The position numbers were made by a program, and so were the translations under genes. A stretch of 64,000 nucleotides of DNA, from assembly GCA_905182495.1 (NCBI GenBank), contig CAJJBU010000018.1, forward strand, positions 1-64,000, given 5' to 3'. Source of the stretch: Flavobacteriales bacterium UBA952 (GTDB taxonomy: Bacteria; Bacteroidota; Bacteroidia; Flavobacteriales_D; Crocinitomicaceae). A model generated the notes under the pieces. That model made no database searches. It was not told the origin of the DNA and saw only the letters and a list, made by a program, of their open reading frames with translations. This document shows positions 58,651 through 64,000 of this stretch, piece after piece; within the stretch, counting starts at the first letter, position 1; every line of letters begins with the position of its first letter.

Positions 58651-60195
58651 CTACGCTAAATTAAGAAGTAATTTTTTCCATCCAAGTTCATTTTCCAAGA
58701 TACCCTGTAAATCGGCTAATGCAATTCGTTCTTGTTTCATTGTATCTCGAAAACGCAGGGTAACAGTTTGGTCTTCTTTGGTCTGATGGTCAATGGTGAT
58801 GCATATAGGCGTACCGATTGCGTCTTGTCTTCTGTATCTTTTGCCAATTGAATCTTTCAAATCTATTTGATAGTTGTAATCAAACTTTAATTGATTGGCC
58901 AATTCATTTGCTATGTCAGGAAGCCCATCTTTTTTAACTAATGGTAATATGGCCACTTTAACTGGCGCAAGAGGAGCCGGTATTTTTAGGACAATTCGAG
59001 ATGATTGATCTTCAAGTACTTCATTTTTTAAGGATGCACTCAATATGGCAAGAAACATGCGGTCCAAACCAATCGATGTTTCAATGACATAGGGCACATA
59101 GCTTTCATTTCGTTCAGGATCAAAGTAACTGAGTTTTTTACCAGAATGCTTCTCGTGCTGTTTCAAATCAAAATCGGTTCGGGAATGAATCCCCTCAAGC
59201 TCTTTAAAGCCCATAGGGAAGTCAAATTCAATATCGCAAGCCGCATTCGCATAATGTGCAAGTTTTATGTGGTCATGAAATCTATGTAAATCTTCACCTA
59301 GATTTAAGTTTTTATGCCATTTTTCTCTTTGAATCTTCCAATAGTCGTACCATTTTAATTCTTCACCAGGTGGCACAAAGAATTGCATCTCCATTTGCTC
59401 AAACTCCCGCATACGGAAAATAAATTGCCGAGCAATAATTTCATTTCTGAAAGCTTTTCCTATTTGAGCAATACCAAAAGGAATTTTCATTCGACCTGAT
59501 TTTTGAACATTTAAGAAGTTCACAAAAATACCTTGAGCTGTTTCTGGTCTAAGATAAATCTTTGCCGCATCACCTGCTACAGAGCCCATATCTGTGGAGA
59601 ACATCAGGTTGAATTGTCTGACCTCGGTCCAGTTCTTTGATCCGGAAAGCGGACAGGCTATTTCTAATTCTACAATGAGGGTCCTGAGCGCTTCAAGGTC
59701 ATTTTCTTCAAGCGATTTCTTCATCGATGTTTTCACGCTGTCTATTTTAGCTTGATTCCTTAAAATATTAGGATTCGTAGCTCTAAATTCAGCTTCATTA
59801 AATGTGTCTCCAAACCTTTTCTTTCCCTTAAGAACCTCTTTAATGATTTTCTTATTTATTTTTTCCATATGCTCTTCTAAAAGAACATCGGCGCGGTATC
59901 TTTTTTTAGAATCTTTATTATCTATTAATGGATCATTAAATGCATCAAGGTGACCTGAAGCTTCCCAGGTTTTGGGGTGCATGAAAATCGAAGCATCTAA
60001 ACCCACAATATTTTGGTGCATCTGAGTCATAGATTTCCACCAGTACTGTTTAATATTGTTTTTCAATTCTGCACCAAGCTGGCCATAGTCATATGTAGCT
60101 GCCAAGCCATCATAGATTTCCGAAGAAGGGAAAACAAAACCATATTCTTTGGCATGTGAAATGATTTCTTTCAGCTTATCTTGTTTGTGTTCCAT
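58651..60195 (-). CDS. glyS: Glycyl-tRNA synthetase, single-chain type
   Basis: A 514-residue class II synthetase of the homodimeric alpha2 type, found in Bacteroidota and eukaryotes, not the bacterial alpha2beta2 form. Class II motifs are visible: motif 2 (FRNEIIARQFIFRMREFEQM, ~228-247), motif 3 (YVIETSIGLDRMFLAILSA, ~375), the opening KEYGFVFPSSEIYDGLAATY and YLRPETAQGIFVNFLN. The C-terminal anticodon-binding domain (~410-514) includes GLPDIANELANQLKFDYNYQ. Length is normal. A -7 box lies at 60200-60207. Confidence 0.95.
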   Translation of the reverse strand: MEHKQDKLKEIISHAKEYGFVFPSSEIYDGLAATYDYGQLGAELKNNIKQYWWKSMTQMHQNIVGLDASIFMHPKTWEASGHLDAFNDPLIDNKDSKKRYRADVLLEEHMEKINKKIIKEVLKGKKRFGDTFNEAEFRATNPNILRNQAKIDSVKTSMKKSLEENDLEALRTLIVELEIACPLSGSKNWTEVRQFNLMFSTDMGSVAGDAAKIYLRPETAQGIFVNFLNVQKSGRMKIPFGIAQIGKAFRNEIIARQFIFRMREFEQMEMQFFVPPGEELKWYDYWKIQREKWHKNLNLGEDLHRFHDHIKLAHYANAACDIEFDFPMGFKELEGIHSRTDFDLKQHEKHSGKKLSYFDPERNESYVPYVIETSIGLDRMFLAILSASLKNEVLEDQSSRIVLKIPAPLAPVKVAILPLVKKDGLPDIANELANQLKFDYNYQIDLKDSIGKRYRRQDAIGTPICITIDHQTKEDQTVTLRFRDTMKQERIALADLQGILENELGWKKLLLNLA

Positions 60196-60199
60196 AGAA

Positions 60200-60207
60200 C
60201 AAAGATA
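60200..60207 (-). promoter_or_regulatory. -7 box of glyS
   Basis: On the minus strand TATCTTTG fits TAnnTTTG. The -33 region is TTC rather than TTG at a 19-base distance. The leader is very short. Confidence 0.45.
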
Positions 60208-60275
60208 GTGCAGTTCTGTACTTTTTGAAGAATAAACAGATAAATTATAAGGGAATATTATATTACATTTATCTT

Positions 60276-61022
60276 ATGATTTTACATCTGAACCAGCATG
60301 AATTTATTAACACCCTTACACCCATAGATCTGTCGATTGAGTTAACGGCTCATGATAACAGTTTGAAAGCGTGGGGTCAAGGGAACCCCGAAATAGAACC
60401 CGTTAGAGACGATAATTTTGTTGGTAGCGTTGCGGAAGGCGGCGTGGTTAATTTTAAAAACATCCTTTTTAACCCTCATGCACACCTTACTCATACTGAA
60501 TGCTGTGGGCATATTACAAAAGAATTTTATTCTGTTAATGATGGTTTAAAGAACTTTTTCTTCAATGCCCAGCTTTTGACGTTTATCCCAGTTGAAAAAA
60601 ACAATGAATCTGTGATTACATTGGATCAAATCAGGTCTGTTGATATAGCTCCAGATGTAGAGGCCATTTTGATCCGAACATTACCAAACGGAAGTGATAA
60701 AAAGACATTTAATTACACGGGTTCGAACCCCCCTTTTATTCATGCTGACGTAGCTATGTTCTTAATCGAAAATGGGATCAATCATCTTTTGGTCGACCTC
60801 CCCTCTGTTGATAAAGAGCAGGATGACGGCAAGCTCGCTTTCCACCACGCTTTTTGGAATGTTCCTAAAAACCCGAATACGATCCGGACGATTACAGAAT
60901 TTATATTTGTACCCACGGAAGTTGAGGACGGACACTATGTTTTAGAATTACAGATGAGTTCTTTTAAGAATGACGCTTGTCCAAGCCGTCCGGTTTTATA
61001 CCGTCGGGAACAAAATCAATAA
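60276..61022 (+). CDS. Cyclase-family protein (kynurenine formamidase-like)
   Basis: Read from the ATG at 60276 (MILHLNQHEFINTLTP), giving 248 residues; an upstream TTG frame start at 60225 adds no recognised sequence. The metal-binding motif typical of the cyclase family appears as FNPHAHLTHTECCGHITKEF (~65-84), where His, His, Thr, His, Glu and the later His line up with HxGTHxDxPxH. ADVAMFLIENGINHLLVDLP and LAFHHAFWNVPKNPNTIRTI are also typical. Members hydrolyse amide or ester bonds, for example N-formylkynurenine. No tryptophan genes lie nearby, so the substrate is open. Confidence 0.85.
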   Translation: MILHLNQHEFINTLTPIDLSIELTAHDNSLKAWGQGNPEIEPVRDDNFVGSVAEGGVVNFKNILFNPHAHLTHTECCGHITKEFYSVNDGLKNFFFNAQLLTFIPVEKNNESVITLDQIRSVDIAPDVEAILIRTLPNGSDKKTFNYTGSNPPFIHADVAMFLIENGINHLLVDLPSVDKEQDDGKLAFHHAFWNVPKNPNTIRTITEFIFVPTEVEDGHYVLELQMSSFKNDACPSRPVLYRREQNQ

Positions 61023-61038
61023 AATGGTGAGACCAAGG

Positions 61039-61176
61039 TAAGGACAGGACTTCTCACACAATTGGTCCAAGGTGGACCATGCTAAAACTATTAAACTCTT
61101 ATCATTAGATGATACAAATCCAGCTTCTCCAAGCAAGATTTTAAGTGTTGCGTGAGAAGAGGCCTGTTTATCCTTA
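61039..61176 (-). ncRNA. Structured RNA, diverged copy A
   Basis: Seventeen bases after the cyclase gene. Plus-strand pairing: TAAGG (61039) with CCTTA (61172), ACAGG with CCTGT, and CTTCTCAC with GTGAGAAG. Inside are hairpin 1 (TGGTCCA-AGG-TGGACCA, 61063-61079) and hairpin 2 (GCTT-CTCC-AAGC). The core at 61082-61104 is identical over 23 bases to copy B. A minus-strand TACCTTTG (61188-61181) lies just upstream of the 5' end. I see no terminator after it, so this copy may be less independent or inactive. Confidence 0.62.
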
Positions 61177-61246
61177 AGTACAAAGGTATGAAAATTTTAT
61201 AAGTTTTGGAATTTTAGATACAGATATTCAATTAATTTAAATAACT

Positions 61247-61269
61247 AAAAAAGGCCCCGAAAGGCCTTT
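61247..61269 (-). terminator. Terminator of RNA copy B
   Basis: A 7-bp stem (AAAGGCC 61250-61256 with GGCCTTT 61263-61269, 6-base loop). The T run lies on the minus strand (A run at 61247-61252 on the plus strand), while the plus-strand side continues GTATTG, so it favours minus-strand transcripts. The same element recurs at 61546-61568 and 61846-61868. Confidence 0.72.
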
Positions 61270-61437
61270 GTATTGATTGTTTGTGTTACTGCAAGTTATA
61301 AATAAGGTACAGGAACTTCTTATGCAAATGACCCAAGATGGGTCTACTAAAACTATTAAACTCTTATCAAACTAGAAAACTGCTTCTCCAAGCAGCTAAA
61401 ATTTCGCATAAGAAGTAGCCTGTGTCTCTCCTTATTT
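61247..61437 (-). ncRNA. Structured RNA, copy B, with terminator
   Basis: The core is 61300-61437: AAATAAGG/CCTTATTT, ACAGG/CCTGT and an 11-bp stem ACTTCTTATGC (61315) with GCATAAGAAGT (61406). Enclosed are hairpin GACCCA-AGA-TGGGTC (61330-61344), a long unpaired A/T-rich core (61345-61379) and hairpin CTGCTT-CTCC-AAGCAG (61380-61395). On the minus strand the 3' end is followed by AAAGGCC-loop-GGCCTTTTTT, a good intrinsic terminator. The orientation is inferred from that and from copy D's promoter. Its own -7 box is TAGTTATG, one base off consensus. Confidence 0.68.
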
Positions 61438-61545
61438 CATAACTAAGGTAGGTTACTTGTTTGGGTCTATTGAGCCAGAATGAATATTCCATTGAAGTTC
61501 TCGAAAGTAAATGGGCAATGGTTTATTATTTGAGTTTTGGGCATA

Positions 61546-61737
61546 AAAAAAGGCCCCGAAAGGCCTTTGTATTGATTGTTTGTGTTACTGCAAGTTATAA
61601 ATAAGGTACAGGAACTTCTTATGCAAATGACCCAAGGTGGGTCTACTAAAACTATTAAACTCTTATCAAACTAGAAAACTGCTTCTCCAAGCAGCTAAAA
61701 TTTCGCATAAGAAGTAAGCCTGTGTCTCTCCTTATTT
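61546..61737 (-). ncRNA. Structured RNA, copy C, with terminator
   Basis: Near-identical to copy B at a spacing of 299 bases (core 61599-61737, terminator 61546-61568). It differs by single bases, such as the hairpin-1 loop AGG for AGA and an extra A after the right arm of the main stem (AAGAAGTAAGCC). Stems are unchanged. The flanking ~100-base spacer is also duplicated, so the entire cassette was copied recently. Confidence 0.68.
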
Positions 61738-61845
61738 CATAACTAAGGTAGGTTACTTGTTTGGGTCTATTGAGCCAGAATGAATATTCCATTGAAGTTC
61801 TCGAAAGTAAAGGGGCAATGGTTTATTATTTGAGTTTTGGGCATA

Positions 61846-62031
61846 AAAAAAGGCCCTGAAAGGCCTTTGTATTGATTGTTTGTGTTACTGCAAGTTATAA
61901 ATAAGGTACAGGAACTTCTTATGCAAGTGACTCAAAAAGGGCCGATTAATAATAACTCTTACGAATTATAAAACTACTTCTCCAAGCAGCTAACATTTTG
62001 CATAAGAAGCAACCTGAGTCTCTCCTTATTT
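61846..62031 (-). ncRNA. Structured RNA, copy D, with terminator and best promoter
   Basis: Core 61899-62031, terminator 61846-61868 (loop CTGAAA). The outer and main stems are kept (AAATAAGG/CCTTATTT, CTTCTTATGCAA/TTGCATAAGAAG). Hairpin 1 is weakened (GACTC-AAAAA-GGGCC), hairpin 2 has one mismatch (CTACTT/AAGCAG), and the central core is changed to a different A/T-rich sequence keeping only a TAAGAGTT element on the minus strand. It stands behind an exact consensus promoter. Confidence 0.68.
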
Positions 62032-62062
62032 CAAACCTAAAATAGGTACTTACATGGATCAA
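62032..62062 (-). promoter_or_regulatory. Promoter of RNA copy D
   Basis: On the minus strand TTG (62062-62060), a 20-base spacer and TAGGTTTG (62039-62032) match the Bacteroidota consensus exactly. The RNA's outer stem begins directly after it at 62031, a few bases before the expected start point. Confidence 0.7.
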
Positions 62063-62138
62063 GATGATCGGAATGAATATATAGTCACTCTGAATGAGTA
62101 TTAGTGCCTTTTGAATTATTATTGAGTGTTATTTGAGA

Positions 62139-62588
62139 TCAGTATTTGAAATTGAGACGGCCATTTATCCATTGCCCATCTAGTTCAGCACTGTGTTTTA
62201 CGTAAAAGTCAATAGCAGGTTTATTCCAGTCTAATACTTGCCAATCCATACGTCTTACTTTTTTTAATTTTGCAATGTCGATTACGGCATTGTAGAGTTT
62301 AGATCCAACACCTTGTTGACGCGCATTTTCTTTTACATAAAAGTCTTCCAAGTAAAGGCAATGACCTTTCCAGGTAGAATAAGACATGTAATACAGTGCA
62401 AAACCAATAATTTCATTTTTTTTTTCAGCAACTATAGCATGACATATTTTTTCATGAAAAAGATGATTGCAAAGTTCTTGTTCGTTGTTAACAACCTCAT
62501 CGGGTTCTTTTTCATAAAGTGCTAACTCCTTTATCATAGAAAAGATGTCCTTTTCATCTCCAGGTTTAGCTTCTCGTATTAGAATCAT
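62139..62588 (-). CDS. GNAT-family N-acetyltransferase (diamine acetyltransferase-like)
   Basis: A 149-residue cytoplasmic enzyme that moves acetyl from acetyl-CoA to an amine. The acetyl-CoA loop is VKENARQQGVGSKLYNAVID (~86-105, matching Q/RxxGxG/A), preceded by LYLEDFYV, and the last strand is MDWQVLDWNKPAIDFYVKHS. The opening IREAKPGDEKDIFSMIKELA and overall layout resemble spermidine/spermine-type acetyltransferases. Its ATG overlaps the natural sprA stop (ATGA), so the two should be translationally coupled. Confidence 0.9.
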   Translation of the reverse strand: MILIREAKPGDEKDIFSMIKELALYEKEPDEVVNNEQELCNHLFHEKICHAIVAEKKNEIIGFALYYMSYSTWKGHCLYLEDFYVKENARQQGVGSKLYNAVIDIAKLKKVRRMDWQVLDWNKPAIDFYVKHSAELDGQWINGRLNFKY

Positions 62589-64000
62589 TGTACACCGGCT
62601 AAATTGAACCTTATTTTAAAGCCAGTATTTATATTTCCCGTTGGGTAGCTGGTTTGAACTTTTGGCGTATTCAGATTTTGATCATAATAAAACATCAATG
62701 TTAAATTGTTTTGGAAGATCAGCCGATATTTTTATTGCTATCGTCTTTTGTCCAGCAGTGGCTTGATTGGTGTTTTCTACTATTTTTCTTATTACCGTTA
62801 AGTTATCCCTGAATGAGAAGTCGAACTTGATATTGACATCACTAGATTTAACATTCCTAAATGGGAGCTTTACGTCTTTAATTCTGGCCGCAGTCCCAAT
62901 AACGATTTCTTCTGATAAGGACTCTGTTACTTGGTTGTTGCTCAAGGCGAGGGTAGAGTTTCGGTCTTTCTTGTACTCAAATCTTGTCTGTAGGGTATGA
63001 CTTCCGATAATCCACTTTGCATCAATACCTATTAAAGGAGAAAAGCGTTCACTTATAACGACATTTTGAATTTGCATATTCGGAATGTAATTATTGTTGA
63101 TGTCTAAGGCGATGAGATGGCCTTGTGCATCGGACTCCGAGTTTAGGTTGGTCTGCATTCCATTTAATGATACCGTTGAGCTGTAACCATGTCTTAGAAT
63201 AAAGGATTTTAAAATTTTCTTAGTGAATTTATATTTGGTAAGACCACTATAATTTACAGACCAATTTGGTAAAGGGGCGCTTTGGAGTGGATCAATATTC
63301 CGGCTGTTTACAGGCGAATTATTAAAAGCAGTCATAAATGATCCAAGCACAACGTCTTGTTGACTTCCCGAATACCCTTCGTAGTAACCACCAGAACTAT
63401 TTAATGAGGAGTTCGCATTTTGACTTCCAATTAATTGAGAAACTTCTGCTCGATTGTCTAAGAGGTTCTGAAACACACTGGATTGGTACTGTGAACCTTG
63501 TTTAATGAAACTGGTTCCTAAGGTTATTGTCGAATACGTTAGGGTAGAGGTCTGAAATTGGCTTTGTCCCTCAAAAACAGACGTGCTTTCATTCCATCGG
63601 TAGAACTCACCAGAATTGTTGGAATAATTTCGATTCAAATTAAGGTCTATATTGACGTCTTTAAAGGGCTCTAAGGTCGCTCTCATTGTAAGATTAGACG
63701 AATGCGTTATGGCATATTGCGAATTTAAATTCTCATTTTGAATCAACCAATTGTTTTCGGTAGCCAAAGTAGAAACACTGTATTTGTTTTTTCTTCCAAA
63801 AACGTCATACCCTTGTTGACCAAATACAAAGCCGCTTAGTTGAGTGGTCGCATTGTTCATTCCTAAGAACCTTGACTCTTCTGCATATCCTGGAAGAATG
63901 GTTCCGTCATTTAAAGCATACGTCCCAGATATATTTCTAACGGTCATAATTATTCTTGCAAAGAAGCCCAAGATTTTAGGAACCTTCCTTTTAACACGCT
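62585..64000 (-). CDS. sprA: SprA/Sov, T9SS outer-membrane translocon, C-terminal part (frameshifted, 5' outside window)
   Basis: SprA is the huge barrel that forms the T9SS channel; only about its last 470 residues are here and the frame runs off the right edge. SprA-like text includes RIIMTVRNISGTYALNDGTI and LPGYAEESRFLGMN, then MRATLEPFKDVNIDLNLNRN and SKYKFTKKILKSFILRHGYS-like TKYKFTKKILKSFILRHGYS. As read, the frame ends at 62682 after ISADLPKQFNIDVLL. In the +1 frame, reading continues FQNNLTLMFYYDQNLNTPKV, then QTSYPTGNINTGFKIRFNLA, ending GVQ and TGA at 62585, the expected SprA end. A one-base loss around 62713-62720 explains this, either a sequencing error or a real mutation. Confidence 0.85.

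Larger units (their letters stand above)
61247..62138. repeat. Tandem ~300-bp cassettes in the gene-free region
   Basis: Starts of the repeated element (AAGGCC) are at 61253, 61552 and 61852, spaced 299 and 300 bases. Each cassette holds terminator, RNA core and upstream spacer. The third has a different right flank (62032-62138). The region from 61023 to 62138 shows no protein gene. Confidence 0.9.

Noticed and set aside
60720-60735. GGTTCGAACCCC resembling a tRNA T-arm
   Set aside because: It lies inside the cyclase gene and codes for conserved-looking residues (TGSNPP); no acceptor or anticodon arms are around it.
61023-61246. Terminator after the cyclase gene or after RNA copy A
   Set aside because: I looked on both strands for a GC stem with a T run and found none in this stretch.
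61321-61374. Short plus-strand frame starting MQMTQDGSTKTIKLLSN in RNA copies B and C
   Set aside because: Only 17 codons; it is not kept in copy A and is altered in copy D, and its ATG lies in the main stem. Stem covariation explains the conservation better. A plus-strand role is not fully excluded.

Overview
The window is a low-GC stretch of a Bacteroidota chromosome, most likely a marine or freshwater member of the Flavobacteriales. The signs are type IX secretion (T9SS) and gliding genes (SprA, SprF/PorP, GldA, type A and type B sorting domains), a split transketolase, an S46 dipeptidyl-peptidase, and promoters of the Bacteroidota form TTG-N19-21-TAnnTTTG. No rRNA, tRNA, CRISPR array, transposase or phage gene was seen. 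Nearly everything is coding; only one stretch above 300 bases (61023-62138) lacks a protein gene, and it holds the most unusual content.

Layout. 1-2006: 3' end of a T9SS type A secreted protein. 2044-8325 (minus): a four-gene iron-type operon (DUF4856 lipoprotein, imelysin lipoprotein, HTTM membrane protein, TonB-dependent receptor) behind a clear promoter. 8469-12777: a DUF4783 protein, a 38-residue lipoprotein with its own promoter and terminator, a DPP11-like S46 peptidase, RibF and a leucine-rich-repeat protein. 13003-25304: an adhesin locus with a small secreted protein, a giant repeat adhesin (36 copies of a 153-bp unit, type B sorting domain), a SprF/PorP-like protein and an OmpA-family protein. 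25413-31725: a membrane protein, RnpA, an S41 protease, an O-antigen-ligase-like protein, GldA and TyrS. 31748-37338 (minus): QueA, then an MBOAT acyltransferase with two SGNH hydrolases. 37386-42541: a YyaL/DUF255 protein and a split transketolase with a VWA gene between its halves. 42677-50633: a second small-protein plus type B adhesin pair, urocanate hydratase, a polytopic membrane protein and a PI-PLC-like enzyme. 50630-60195 (minus): a PpiD/SurA-type isomerase, a 1552-residue surface protein with Ig-like, Asn/Gly/Asp-rich and Lys/Ala-rich parts, a YD-repeat-like protein and GlyS. 60276-64000: a cyclase-family protein, the RNA array, a GNAT acetyltransferase and the 3' end of sprA.

The main finding is four tandem copies of a structured RNA at 61039-62031, probably transcribed on the minus strand. 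Three copies are near-identical 300-bp cassettes, each with its own terminator. The fourth is diverged, but its stems carry compensatory changes while a 23-base unpaired core stays identical. I cannot place it in a known RNA family.

Two genes have probable sequence or assembly errors. The giant adhesin carries three single-base insertions that together restore frame, and each looks like a blend of two repeat variants. sprA is frameshifted about 40 codons before its natural end, which otherwise overlaps the GNAT start codon. Promoters, small RNAs and functions of unrecognised proteins are inferences from sequence alone.
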